DNA from: Brevibacillus daliensis
Lineage (GTDB): Bacteria; Bacillota; Bacilli; Brevibacillales; Brevibacillaceae
NCBI RefSeq assembly: GCF_021245735.1
Contig: NZ_JAJISB010000010.1
Location: 1-64,000 of the forward strand
Direction of reading: 5' to 3'
Length of the DNA stretch: 64,000 nucleotides
Numbering within the stretch: the first letter of the stretch is position 1; the number at the start of each line of letters is the position of its first letter. The notes below the pieces were generated by a model, which saw only the letters and a list, made by a program, of their open reading frames with translations, was not told the DNA's origin and made no database searches. Shown one piece after another: positions 25,185 to 34,007 of this stretch. A program made the position numbers and the translations under genes.

Positions 25185-26060
25185 TTACGAACCAAATCTC
25201 TGTCTATATCCACACTTCCTGCACAATTCCTCAACTGCTTCTCTTCTGGAAAATCCTTCTACAATATTATTCGCTCTTTCGCCATCTACAATGTCTGAGA
25301 AAGGCGTGGTATTTACATTACCTAAATTAATTACCCCTTCCCCGTCCAGACAGCAGGGAACAACTGTCCCATCTACCAGAATTGCAGCTTGGCTACGAAG
25401 AGCATGACAAAAGCCTTTTCCATCGTCTTCTGGTGCTTGCAAACTAGGCCATACAAATTCATGATCCTGATTTAAATAGATTCGCTCTGCTATTTTCACA
25501 CCACTGCCTGGTACCACTTTTTCCTCAATTTTGTAATCCAGATTAAACTCTTTCTCCAAAAGCCCTAACGTTACCCGATTACGTTTCTTCTCCATATTCG
25601 TTATATTATCCTTATTCAAATTCCATAAGCGAAACGAAAAGAGGACGTTGTGTTCCACAGCCTGGCGTACAAAAGTAAAAATGTTAGTTAAATACTCTTC
25701 TCTATTCTCAGATCCCTCATGTCCGTCAAAGCTATGAAGGGAAAAGTTCATTTGTCTAAGAGCCGGTTTCCCTAGCAATTTATGCATATTCTTTTTAATC
25801 AAGGTTCCATTCGTTGTGATATTCACCTTAAAGCCTTTGGAGTGAGCTATATCCAGAAGCTGATCAATTTTGGGATGTAGCAGTGGCTCGCCTTTTACGT
25901 GTAAATAAATATATTTTGTGTACGGCTTGATTTGATCGAGAATGGCAGTGAAAGCATCCAGATTGATAAAATTAGCTTTACGTTCCGTCTGTGGACAAAA
26001 ACTGCATGCTAAATTACACACACTGGTAATTTCTATATAAATTTTTTTGAAAGTTTTCAA
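25185..26060 (-). CDS. Radical SAM protein with SPASM-like C-terminal cysteines
   Basis: A 291-residue radical SAM enzyme. The cluster motif is CNLACSFC (residues 16-23, CxxxCxxC), followed by HVKGEPLLHP, and a C-terminal region with CHALRSQAAILVDGTVVPCC and CRKCG, which resembles the SPASM auxiliary cluster. A TTG at 26060 after ATGGGGAT is the probable start. Such proteins modify peptides or proteins, or mature metalloenzymes, but no precursor peptide or transporter gene adjoins it. It is convergent with the flavin reductase gene. Its substrate is unknown. Confidence 0.8.
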   Translation of the reverse strand: MKTFKKIYIEITSVCNLACSFCPQTERKANFINLDAFTAILDQIKPYTKYIYLHVKGEPLLHPKIDQLLDIAHSKGFKVNITTNGTLIKKNMHKLLGKPALRQMNFSLHSFDGHEGSENREEYLTNIFTFVRQAVEHNVLFSFRLWNLNKDNITNMEKKRNRVTLGLLEKEFNLDYKIEEKVVPGSGVKIAERIYLNQDHEFVWPSLQAPEDDGKGFCHALRSQAAILVDGTVVPCCLDGEGVINLGNVNTTPFSDIVDGERANNIVEGFSRREAVEELCRKCGYRQRFGS

Positions 26061-26284
26061 GATTTGATCCCCATTCCAGCTGTTCTTAATTTCTATAACG
26101 AGTTTTTCTCAAAAGTACACTCATCTTACCATATCAGAGCATGGTCAGGTAGCTGTGGTTTATTGGTATACGGCTAGATTTGATTAAGCTTACAGGTTAC
26201 TAATTTTCTCGTTGTGATAGAAATTCAAGATTTATGTCGTAATAAAGGGTAAGGTACCTAAACAACTGGGAAGGAGTGCCCCAA

Positions 26285-26500
26285 ATGAAAATAGACGAGC
26301 AAAATGTAGTACAGCAAGTAAAGCTGAAGAATGAGCAAGCATTAGTCTACATCATTGAACAATATGGTGGGCTACCGATGGAGGAAAAACCAAAAAATTT
26401 AACATTAATCCCCTATTTAACAGCAACAATACAAGGAAAGGAAAAATTAGATTTCTATCAGGAACTTCCTGAAAAGGCAATTGAAGTTGAAGTGAAATAA
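26285..26500 (+). CDS. Short protein resembling an ECF sigma N terminus
   Basis: A 71-residue frame starting MKIDEQNVVQQVKLKNEQAL, with AAGGAG eight bases before ATG 26285. The stretch LKNEQALVYIIEQYGGL looks like the beginning of an ECF sigma factor (region 2), but the sequence then changes to PKNLTLIPYLTATIQGKEK, unlike a sigma factor. An internal deletion joining the starts and ends of neighbouring sigma/anti-sigma-type genes would explain this. It could also be a genuine small protein of unknown function. Confidence 0.45.
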   Translation: MKIDEQNVVQQVKLKNEQALVYIIEQYGGLPMEEKPKNLTLIPYLTATIQGKEKLDFYQELPEKAIEVEVK

Positions 26501-26681
26501 CGAAATATAGCCTAGAAATAAGATGAACCAATTATTTCTATATTTTTTTATTGAATAAAATTCCTTCTTATGACTACATGACAATTGGTCCATTCAGTCC
26601 TACAATACTAAATATAATCATCTAGCTAACATTCTCGAAAAAATCCAATTCTACTAAACAACATGTTAGGAGGAAGAAAGT

Positions 26682-27518
26682 ATGCCCAGCTTGATTTTGG
26701 AAGGTGGATCACTTCGTTCTATTTTCAGCGCTGGAGCGATGGATGCGCTACTGGAACAGGATATCATGTTTCCGTATTGTATTGGTGTATCTGCTGGGAT
26801 CAGTAATGGTTTCTCCTACATATCCAAGCAGAAGCGAAGAAACTTAGAGGTATTGGAAAAATACCGTAACGATAAACGTTATCTTGGATATCGCAATTTT
26901 TTGCGTAGTCGCAGCATTTTCGGACTTGATTTCGTTTTTGGAGAGATTCCTGACAAGCTAGTTCCTTTCGACCATGAAACGTTCACCAGCTATAAGGGAC
27001 AGCTTCTCGTTGGTGTTACCAATGCTCACACTGGTTTACCTGAATATATGAACGGTATGAATCTTGATGAAAAATGGACAATGCTACGTGCTACCTGTGC
27101 AATACCTTTATTTTTCCCTTCCATTGAAATGAATCATAATATGTACTACGACGGAGGCTTGTCAGATCCCATTCCTATCCGAAAAGCAATTGCAGATGGC
27201 AATGAAAAGCATCTCATCATTTTGACTCAGCCAAAGGGATATGTGAAACCATTCAGCAAACAGAATGCGGCCGTAGGTAAGCTTCTTCGGCATAAATTCC
27301 CCAACTTGGAAGAAATCTTGCTGACCAGACATGAAAAATATAATGAAACCGTACAGTTCTGCGAACAATTAGAAAAAGAAGGAAACGCTGTTATCATCCG
27401 CCCGAACGAAGATCTCGATAGCTTTGAAAAGGACGTTCATAAACTGGCGGATACCTGTCAGCAGGGCTATGATTTAGCTATGGAAAACATGGAGAAGATT
27501 CGTCATTTATTTGCCTAG
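26682..27518 (+). CDS. Patatin-like phospholipase family protein
   Basis: A 278-residue patatin-fold lipase. It has the glycine-rich oxyanion loop GGSLRSIFSAG (residues 8-18), the nucleophile elbow GVSAG (about residue 38), and the catalytic aspartate in YYDGGLSDPIP (about residue 158), so the Ser-Asp dyad is complete. GGAGG lies upstream of ATG. No signal peptide is present, so it acts in the cytoplasm on lipids or acyl esters that are not identified. It is a single-gene unit followed by a large hairpin. Confidence 0.88.
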   Translation: MPSLILEGGSLRSIFSAGAMDALLEQDIMFPYCIGVSAGISNGFSYISKQKRRNLEVLEKYRNDKRYLGYRNFLRSRSIFGLDFVFGEIPDKLVPFDHETFTSYKGQLLVGVTNAHTGLPEYMNGMNLDEKWTMLRATCAIPLFFPSIEMNHNMYYDGGLSDPIPIRKAIADGNEKHLIILTQPKGYVKPFSKQNAAVGKLLRHKFPNLEEILLTRHEKYNETVQFCEQLEKEGNAVIIRPNEDLDSFEKDVHKLADTCQQGYDLAMENMEKIRHLFA

Positions 27519-27534
27519 TTGTAGCTACTCTACA

Positions 27535-27574
27535 TGACAATAGGACATGGATATATGTCCATGCCCCATTGTCA
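27535..27574. repeat. Strong hairpin without a T-run
   Basis: TGACAATAGGACATGGA and TCCATGCCCCATTGTCA form a nearly perfect stem of 16 to 17 pairs around a short loop, between the patatin gene and the convergent DinB gene. Neither side carries the T-run of a standard terminator. It may be a Rho-type or processing signal, or an mRNA stabiliser. Confidence 0.6.
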
Positions 27575-27625
27575 TCCCCGTATCTATCGGGAGTTTGGAA
27601 GGAGAAATTTGTGTTACTGTAATGC

Positions 27626-28117
27626 CTAATATAAATCAAACATGTTGATCTCATAACCTTTTGCCTTCATATAAGTAAAAAGCTGCGCACGGTGGTGCTC
27701 CATATGAGTGACAATCTCAATCAGCCATTTTGCTTGGACGGAACCATGCTCCAGATAGAACGGTTTGGTTTTCTTGTGGAGGAACTCTTCATCTGACAGT
27801 CCTTTCATGTACTTCCTCACTTCCTCCATTCCTGAGGTCATCCAGGCAATTAATTTCTCCTTATCGAGATCAGCAGAAATATCCGCCTCCCGCTCACGAA
27901 TTTCTTCTTCGTTTTTTTCTTGTAGTATCAGTAGATCAACTCCCGGAACACTTACAAGATGATGAGTTAATTCTAGTAGCGATCTCATATTATCTGCTAA
28001 TTTATAATCCCAGTCTTCCGGTGATATCTTTCTGATTAGATTAGACGTTGTCTTCACAATATGTTCCAGTTCTTCTAGCAATAAATCCTTGATTTCGTTT
28101 ACAGCCTGCATGTACAT
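27626..28117 (-). CDS. DinB family protein
   Basis: A 163-residue DinB four-helix-bundle protein. Likely metal-binding histidines are in LLELTHHLVSVPG (about residue 50) and in IVTHMEHHRAQLFTYMK (about residue 135), the standard positions. The start is either ATG 28117 or the in-frame ATG 28111, which has better spacing from GGAGTG. The biochemical role is unknown; relatives include thiol-dependent transferases and stress-induced proteins. Confidence 0.83.
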   Translation of the reverse strand: MYMQAVNEIKDLLLEELEHIVKTTSNLIRKISPEDWDYKLADNMRSLLELTHHLVSVPGVDLLILQEKNEEEIREREADISADLDKEKLIAWMTSGMEEVRKYMKGLSDEEFLHKKTKPFYLEHGSVQAKWLIEIVTHMEHHRAQLFTYMKAKGYEINMFDLY

Positions 28118-28251
28118 TCACTCCATTTCTTCATTTTTTGAATCATTATCGTAATTGTTATAGGCTTGTTTTCTCATTGTAGCTTATAATAGGGGCAAGA
28201 ATTGGTGGACCGTATAAAGCAGATGTTATCTGATATGGTGGACAGATATTC

Positions 28252-29142
28252 TTAGGTGTTCAAATCTCTTGTATTTGTTCTGATCGGAATCCATATTTCA
28301 CTTTTGAAAGTTGGTGAGGTTACATCTTTATCCTCATTCCACAGGATTTCTGGACCTTCTATTTGCTCATAGTTTGAGGATGGAAACCACTCAGAATAAA
28401 TGCGTCCCCACACATCTTGCAACGTATCAGGAAATGGTCCGATTGCTTCGAATACAGCCCATGTCGAGGCAGGAACTTTAAGCTGTGTTAGGTTATCTGG
28501 ACACTCCTTAGTTGTTGCCACGCCAATATAGTGATCAAGCTCCCCTTTTTCCTCCATCCTACCTTCGGAAAAGTTCGTGGATGCACTAAGCAGTCCCATT
28601 GGTTTCACATTAGAAAGTATTTTAAGTTTATTGATCGTTTCACCATCTAAACTTTCCCACATAGAAGCAATCTCCGGATTAACACCGTTGAAAATAATCG
28701 GAACTCTTTTCTTAATACCAATGATGCGAAATGCCTTTTTTTCTTCAATCCGATAGTTCATTTCACTTCCTCCTTTAATTGATAACAGGAAGGTCATTCG
28801 TGGATAAGCTTTAAGTGAATGGCCATTATTTCTGGCTTCTGAAGGCGTTATGCCATGTAAATTTTGAAAAGCTCGTGTAAAAGAATCGGGTGAGTTATAC
28901 CCGTATTTCATTGCAATATCAATGATCTTTACATGGCTATCTTTAAGCTCAAATGCTGCAAGAGTAAGACGTCTACGACGGATGTATTCCGATAGTGAAA
29001 TACCTGCAAGGAAGGAAAACATTCTTTTAAAATGATATTCGGAGCAGAGAGCCAGCCTTGCTACTTCTTTAAAGTCAATATCGTTAGTAAGGTTTTCTTC
29101 AATATACTTTATCGCTCCATTCATGTTTGTAAGCAAATCCAT
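28252..29142 (-). CDS. AraC-family regulator with GyrI-like effector domain
   Basis: A 296-residue regulator. Two helix-turn-helix units of the AraC type occupy residues 1-110 ([29 protein letters not shown] and [30 protein letters not shown]). Residues 125-290 form a GyrI-like small-molecule-binding domain (SOUL/AraC effector type, with the ending [26 protein letters not shown]). This is the layout of multidrug-sensing regulators such as Rob, SoxS relatives and BltR-like proteins. No efflux gene adjoins it. AAGGAGG precedes the ATG. Confidence 0.88.
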   Translation of the reverse strand: MDLLTNMNGAIKYIEENLTNDIDFKEVARLALCSEYHFKRMFSFLAGISLSEYIRRRRLTLAAFELKDSHVKIIDIAMKYGYNSPDSFTRAFQNLHGITPSEARNNGHSLKAYPRMTFLLSIKGGSEMNYRIEEKKAFRIIGIKKRVPIIFNGVNPEIASMWESLDGETINKLKILSNVKPMGLLSASTNFSEGRMEEKGELDHYIGVATTKECPDNLTQLKVPASTWAVFEAIGPFPDTLQDVWGRIYSEWFPSSNYEQIEGPEILWNEDKDVTSPTFKSEIWIPIRTNTRDLNT

Positions 29143-29241
29143 TATATGACCTCCTTTATTAATAAATTAGCAGGAATTGAATGTACCCATCCGACATTTC
29201 GTGCACACTTATGTAGGGTATATTCTTATCCATAAGTATAC

Positions 29242-29694
29242 CTAGTCAATCTCTCTGTCATTTTGCACCGCAAGATGTAATTTCTGAACCATATATCCAA
29301 TACCTTTACAATTGCTGAGTGGATACCGTAAAACATGACTATCAAAAAGTTGCTCCACGACTTTACGGTATTTCTTACCTCCTAGCACTACAATCTCTCG
29401 ATATTGGTCTAGTCCTTTCATATGTACCTGTTCTTTCAATGTATCCAGGCTAATGATTTCTGCGCTTTTAGAGGAAAAAGATACGTCATAATTTTCATAC
29501 ACAATGTCAGTAGGAGCGAGAAAACCATGTTTGGCAGATAAGATGAGCCACTCATCAAAAAATTGAGTAGCATATGCTTGGCATGCTTTCCCAAAGGTAC
29601 CGATGTAAACATTCTTAGCTATGGTAGCGCCATTATCAGGATGCTTGTCCCAGACTTTCTTTGCCCCACACGGAATGATACAAAGACGTTTCAT
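29242..29694 (-). CDS. DUF6884 family protein
   Basis: A 150-residue protein beginning MKRLCIIPCGAKKVWD, with LILSAKHGFLAPTDIVYENYDVSF in the middle. This is the pattern of DUF6884 (related in style to the YaaA/TGT-associated group), whose conserved cysteine, lysine and histidine suggest a nucleic-acid- or peroxide-linked activity that is not established. AAGGAG precedes the start. It stands alone next to the toxin remnant region. Confidence 0.75.
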   Translation of the reverse strand: MKRLCIIPCGAKKVWDKHPDNGATIAKNVYIGTFGKACQAYATQFFDEWLILSAKHGFLAPTDIVYENYDVSFSSKSAEIISLDTLKEQVHMKGLDQYREIVVLGGKKYRKVVEQLFDSHVLRYPLSNCKGIGYMVQKLHLAVQNDREID

Positions 29695-29867
29695 TTTCGG
29701 TTATCTCCTTCTCGGTTTCTTATGATCATTAAAACTTCTATGATTCTTTTAAGGTGATTTACAGCTTCACCTTCTATTATAAGACATGTAAAGCACTTAA
29801 CCTTATTGCCAGTCTTGTTAGAAGGAGATACATTAATAATGAAATTGTAAGAGCTTAAGTTATAAAA

Positions 29868-30050
29868 AACAGGTCAACATGGTGGTGTCTGACCATAATT
29901 GACCTGTTAAATGTAACGGTAGAGCGTTATTCAGATTAAAATTTCAAACATTTCTGTGCGTATAAGCGAATTGAAGAAATCTTTGTAGAGGTATTACAAT
30001 GGATTATGTTTGTTATTGGTTGATTAATTAATGTACTCCAAACTGGGTAT
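29868..30050 (-). repeat. Shared 3' module of toxin loci, copy A (with terminator)
   Basis: This stretch of about 180 bases lies between the DUF4926 stop and the end of its transcript. It aligns by eye along its whole length with 50653-50840, which lies downstream of the other immunity gene on the same strand. At its far end a hairpin, AACAGGTCAA...TTGACCTGTT (29868-29908), followed by T-rich sequence on minus, is a terminator. The remaining 140 bases have no supported reading frame. The conservation suggests that it travelled with the toxin cassettes. Confidence 0.7.
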
Positions 30051-30068
30051 CCCCTAAATAGAATGTAG

Positions 30069-30269
30069 TTAGTCCCTATACTTCTTAATTTCATCGGGAA
30101 GAAGTACCATCATAGATTTGGTCATACCCTTATCATCTACAAATTCAATTTCATAAGCTTCGTTCGGATTTGTATGCACTGAGACTATTACCCCAATGTC
30201 ACCCTTTTTTAGTTCTTCACTTGGGTAATCATTTAGTATTACGACGGTATCAAGTTCATTAAGACTCAT
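30069..30269 (-). CDS. DUF4926 immunity-like protein
   Basis: A 66-residue protein with the DUF4926 pattern: LNELDTVVILNDYPSEELKKGDIGVIVSVH followed by YEIEFVDDKGMT. The fold is a small SH3-like barrel, and family members are common next to polymorphic toxins, where they act as immunity proteins. AGGTGACTCA precedes ATG. It sits 28 bases downstream of a toxin fragment on the same strand, so it is probably the orphaned immunity gene of a lost toxin. Confidence 0.8.
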   Translation of the reverse strand: MSLNELDTVVILNDYPSEELKKGDIGVIVSVHTNPNEAYEIEFVDDKGMTKSMMVLLPDEIKKYRD

Positions 30270-30297
30270 TGAGTCACCTACTTTACATATATTGTTG

Positions 30298-30606
30298 TCA
30301 TTTCTGGTGTATCTGAACCCGGCTTAATATCGCCATGCCAGCAGCTAATCCTGCAACACCCGATCCTGATACCGAAGAAATAGCAGAGGTTTTGGCTGCT
30401 TCTATCGAAGATTGCATACCTCGGAGACTTGCAGCAGTAATCACACCATGCATACCTGTATTGGTGTAATAATACAACATTTCTTGTCCTTCTGGAGCAA
30501 CTCCTGTTATTCCTACTTCATCCGTGAACCCCCAGCTGATATCTTGAAGCAGAGCATGAGTTCCTCCAAGCAGCATCGCTTTTCCTTCATCCCAAGCGTC
30601 CTTCAA
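30298..30606 (-). pseudogene. Fragment of a polymorphic toxin
   Basis: An open frame of about 100 residues with DAWDEGKAMLLGGTHALLQDISWGF and a Gly/Ala-rich stretch SSVSGSGVAGLAAGMAILS. It resembles the middle, pretoxin part of large secreted toxins rather than a complete protein. There is no proper start: the frame opens at TTG 30606 without a ribosome site, and an in-frame stop lies 30 bases upstream. Both the N-terminal secretion part and the C-terminal toxin are missing. The intact immunity-like gene follows. The identity as a toxin is inferred from composition and context. Confidence 0.5.
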
Positions 30607-30914
30607 TCTGGAGTAGCAGCATGATGTAAGGCTCTATAAACTAGAATCCCAAAAATACCCAACTATTTCAACTTTCCTTAATCCAGTTTTTTTAGCTATT
30701 ATTCATAAGAAAAAGGTATTTAGTCGTAGGAAAAAAAGGCGATCGCTCTCCGGATTAGTACTGGAAGCGATCGCCGCGTAACAGTGGAATATTATTAACT
30801 CTTTCTAGGTTGGCTGAGAATAAATGGTCAACATTATTGTCACAAAAGAGAAGAGTGCCTAATTTCATCCAAGGACTTTTCGACACTCAACATTATTTTT
30901 ACTGGCATATACAA
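30607..30914. other. Intergenic stretch, remnant edge and terminator
   Basis: The stretch of 308 bases between the toxin fragment and the second diguanylate cyclase gene is AT-rich and holds no supported gene. It contains only the GCGATCGC-based terminator at 30731-30775. It is probably the scar of the lost 5' part of the toxin gene. Confidence 0.5.
30731..30775 (-). terminator. Terminator of the second diguanylate cyclase gene
   Basis: GGCGATCGCT (30738-30747) and AGCGATCGCC (30766-30775) form a ten-pair stem; on minus it is followed by seven T. It lies about 140 bases after the stop at 30915. The stem contains the palindrome GCGATCGC twice. Confidence 0.8.
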
Positions 30915-32399
30915 TCACTCAGAAAACGTATACTGATTCTTCCCTTTTTCCTTCGAGACATATAGGGCCATATCCGCCTTCTTGCATAAGGACTCCGGAT
31001 CATCACCATGCACTGGAAAAAGTGAGATTCCAATACTTACAGTTACCTTTTCACCTTCAAGCTGGATTTCTTGTGAGGTTGACTCAACAATTGTTTTTAT
31101 GATCAAATTTGCGGTTAACTCAACCTCTTCTTTACTAGTACCGGGCATTAGTAAGACAAATTCATCACCGCCCAGCCTGATAGTGATATCGTTTTTGCGG
31201 GCAACTGAGCAAATACACTGAGCCACACATTTTAACAGATGATCCCCTTTGTCATGTCCTAAATAGTCATTGACTAGTTTAAAATTATCGAGATCAATCA
31301 TCAATAATGCTGTTATCCCTTTTTCTTTAGCGATGGTAGTCTGCAATAACTCATCAAACGCTGCCCTGTTCTTCAACCCAGTAAGACTGTCATGAAACGC
31401 AAGATGCATCGGTCTAGATACCCATTTAGAGATAATAAAAGATAAGAAGACCGTGATAACTGAAATAAAAATCAGCTGAATAATAAATGTTTTTTTGTTC
31501 TTACTAAGGATCGATTGCAAATCCTTGTCATTATAAATAATTTCCAAAACCTTGTCTTTGGTAGTCCCTTCGTCATACTCTGAAATGTAATGAACATAGT
31601 GGTAAATGGCAGGTTCGTTATTCCATATTCCTCTAAATTCAGTCGTTTTCCCTGTTTTTAGCGTCTGATCAAATGCTTTTCTTCGTTCTTCAGACAGCTT
31701 TTGATCAGGTTGATTAGCAGGCTGCCCAATAGGAATACCGCCGATATTCAGCACATTTATTTCATTAAGGGAAGGATTCTTTTGTACTAGCTCGTCAATT
31801 GTATCCAAGAAATTAAATTTACGAAAGATATCACCATCTTGAAGTGAATATCCCAACTGAATGATATACTTTTTGTCAGCTGTTGGCATGTAACTATACT
31901 TTTTAATTACACCCGTGCTCTGTTCAATATCAATCCCGTCATGAAAAAATTCCTCTGATTCTCTTCTTTCATCCAGAGTCTTGGCTAGCTTTTGGCAACA
32001 TTTCGAAAAATCCATCCCGACATCATTCTCGAGACTGCTATGCGTAATCACATTTTCACTATTAATGATATAAATATCTACTGGCATCAATTGTTTCAGT
32101 GCAGCAAAATCCCACTCATCAAAATTAGGAGTTTTCTCATATAAATCCAATAAAAAAACGGAATTTTCTTTCATTTGAACCGCGATATTATCACCAAAAA
32201 CTGTGTATGCTTTCTCTATCGTGTCTAGAGCATACGTAACCATCATTTCATCTTGCTTCACATGATCCATTTTATTACTAACTGCTTGATTCTTAAGTCG
32301 CAGGTGGTCACTCGTTGCAATTGTAAAAGAAATAACGACAGCAAAAACAATCATCGTTATTGTTAATTTAATTCCAAAATGAAATTTCAACTTTTGCAC
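30915..32399 (-). CDS. Membrane-bound diguanylate cyclase
   Basis: A 494-residue protein with a transmembrane helix near residues 10-28, an extracytoplasmic sensor domain of about 260 residues, a second helix near 305-325 and a GGDEF domain (about 335-494) with the intact motif RLGGDEFVLLMPG. The upstream RxxD inhibitory-site pattern is seen around SVARKND. It should synthesise c-di-GMP on an external cue. The start is GTG 32399 or the in-frame TTG 32390, which has GAGGTG six bases upstream. It is a single-gene unit with a strong terminator. Confidence 0.87.
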   Translation of the reverse strand: MQKLKFHFGIKLTITMIVFAVVISFTIATSDHLRLKNQAVSNKMDHVKQDEMMVTYALDTIEKAYTVFGDNIAVQMKENSVFLLDLYEKTPNFDEWDFAALKQLMPVDIYIINSENVITHSSLENDVGMDFSKCCQKLAKTLDERRESEEFFHDGIDIEQSTGVIKKYSYMPTADKKYIIQLGYSLQDGDIFRKFNFLDTIDELVQKNPSLNEINVLNIGGIPIGQPANQPDQKLSEERRKAFDQTLKTGKTTEFRGIWNNEPAIYHYVHYISEYDEGTTKDKVLEIIYNDKDLQSILSKNKKTFIIQLIFISVITVFLSFIISKWVSRPMHLAFHDSLTGLKNRAAFDELLQTTIAKEKGITALLMIDLDNFKLVNDYLGHDKGDHLLKCVAQCICSVARKNDITIRLGGDEFVLLMPGTSKEEVELTANLIIKTIVESTSQEIQLEGEKVTVSIGISLFPVHGDDPESLCKKADMALYVSKEKGKNQYTFSE

Positions 32400-32577
32400 C
32401 TCGCTGCTATCCTGATGTCAAATCAATGGAAAAGAATAGTAGGAAAGGATAGCCAAAATAATTCTATGTTACAAAGTAATATACCACATATTTACATGAT
32501 AACTCTTTCTTCGACAAGATATCAAAAAAATCTTTACAAAAAAATTTAAAAATTGTGAAATTTATATATTAAAATAT

Positions 32578-32666
32578 AAAAAAGCCTTTCAACGGAAAGA
32601 TTCATCTGATCTGCCCACGTTGATTGAAGCAGGCAATTGATGAATTCTTTCTTTACAGGCTTTTTT
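32578..32666. terminator. Long bidirectional hairpin terminator
   Basis: AAAAAAGCCT and AGGCTTTTTT are the outer arms; GAAAGATTCATC and GATGAATTCTTTC pair inside. It lies 12 bases past the threonine aldolase stop and upstream of the diguanylate cyclase gene, and can end transcription in both directions. Confidence 0.75.
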
Positions 32667-32677
32667 CAGGCAATGCT

Positions 32678-33769
32678 TTACATCTTTTTCATTCTCTCAT
32701 CAAGCAGTTGAAATACATCACGTAGCTCTTCTTTCGGGATGTTCGCATATCGATCACCGATACTTATTTCAAAATAGCAGGTTATTTCGCTCGTTTCTCG
32801 TAAATAGTGGATGATCCCAATTCCCGTTTCCTCATAAATAGCGAGTAGTATCTTTTCCAGCTTCTCTTTTGGCATATCAATATGCACATGAAACATGTTA
32901 GATACAGGTTCAACTGGTCTTGTTGAAATCGCATGACACGCATTAAAGAACCCCGCCAGTTCTTTTGCTTCTTCATAGTATTTCTCCATCTTATCTAGAC
33001 GCTGTTCGAAATAATAATCCGCACTGATGATATAAGGATATAGACTAATCAGGTCTCCTCCATGACGTCTTTTCCATACCTTGGATTCAGCTATAAAAGC
33101 TTCATCTCCTGCTAAAATAGCCCCCGCAATCCCACCTATCCCTTTGTAAAAAGAAAGATAAATACTATCAAACAGCTTACAGATTTCGACTGCTGATTTT
33201 TGATAATAAGGAAGTATTTCAAAAAGCCTAGCACCATCCAGATGTAACTTGATTCCTTTTTCACGGCAGTAGGTAGAAATGGCTTCAAGATCGTTGTAAT
33301 CTGGTAATTGTCCACCAATTTCACGCTGAGGTAATTCTAACAATACACAAGCTACATCTTCTTCCAGGATCAGGACATCTTCCAGTTGGACACATCTCTT
33401 CGTATCAGCGAGCAAGACAGACTCGATATGATGCAATTCCTTTAATCCATCTTCCTCGTGAATCTCTAGATGACTGAGAGGATGATAGGCAACCTTTTTT
33501 AGCCCCTTTTCATCACACCAAATCCGTACGGCAATCTGCTGTGCCATCGTCCCACTAGGGAAAAATACGGCCGTTTCCTTGCCCAAATATTTTGCCATCT
33601 TCTCTTGAAAATCTTCTATTACCTTACCCGATCCATACATATCACTTTCCAAATTCCCATCAATCTGTTGGAATGCTTCTTTTAATACTTCCATGTTACG
33701 CTTACCATGTCCCGCAAGTTGATAGGTTGTTTGATTACATGCTTCTTGTAATAGATTTTTTCCGCTCAT
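32678..33769 (-). CDS. Threonine aldolase / beta-eliminating lyase family protein
   Basis: A 363-residue PLP enzyme of fold type I. It has ETAVFFPSGTMAQQIAVRIW (about residue 68), the PLP-contacting aspartate in KLHLDGARLFE (about residue 173) and the Schiff-base lysine in IYLSFYKGIGGIAGAIL (about residue 210). The length and motifs fit low-specificity threonine aldolase relatives, which cleave L-threonine to glycine and acetaldehyde. Its start is ATG after AAGGGAG. A single gene; some relatives act on other beta-hydroxy amino acids. Confidence 0.87.
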   Translation of the reverse strand: MSGKNLLQEACNQTTYQLAGHGKRNMEVLKEAFQQIDGNLESDMYGSGKVIEDFQEKMAKYLGKETAVFFPSGTMAQQIAVRIWCDEKGLKKVAYHPLSHLEIHEEDGLKELHHIESVLLADTKRCVQLEDVLILEEDVACVLLELPQREIGGQLPDYNDLEAISTYCREKGIKLHLDGARLFEILPYYQKSAVEICKLFDSIYLSFYKGIGGIAGAILAGDEAFIAESKVWKRRHGGDLISLYPYIISADYYFEQRLDKMEKYYEEAKELAGFFNACHAISTRPVEPVSNMFHVHIDMPKEKLEKILLAIYEETGIGIIHYLRETSEITCYFEISIGDRYANIPKEELRDVFQLLDERMKKM

Positions 33770-33958
33770 GTTGTTTATTGCTCCCTTCAGCTAATTCCCT
33801 CAACATTTCTTATCTAAGAAAAGTATATCACTCCCCACTACCAAATACTTATGAATAACTGGACTATCTAGACGGAAATTATAGTTGTTTTCGGAATAAT
33901 GTTGCTACTAACAACAAATAAAAGGAAGCTACAGTATCCAAATCGTTATTAAATAGAA

Positions 33959-33985
33959 TAGCCTGCTGAGACCATCAGCAGGCTA
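33959..33985 (-). terminator. Terminator of the adhesin gene
   Basis: AGCCTGCTGA and TCAGCAGGCT form a ten-pair stem with a five-base loop; the following sequence on minus is T-rich (TATTCTATTT). It lies about 23 bases past the adhesin stop. Confidence 0.7.
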
Positions 33986-34007
33986 GTTACTATTCGTTAT
34001 GTCTTTA

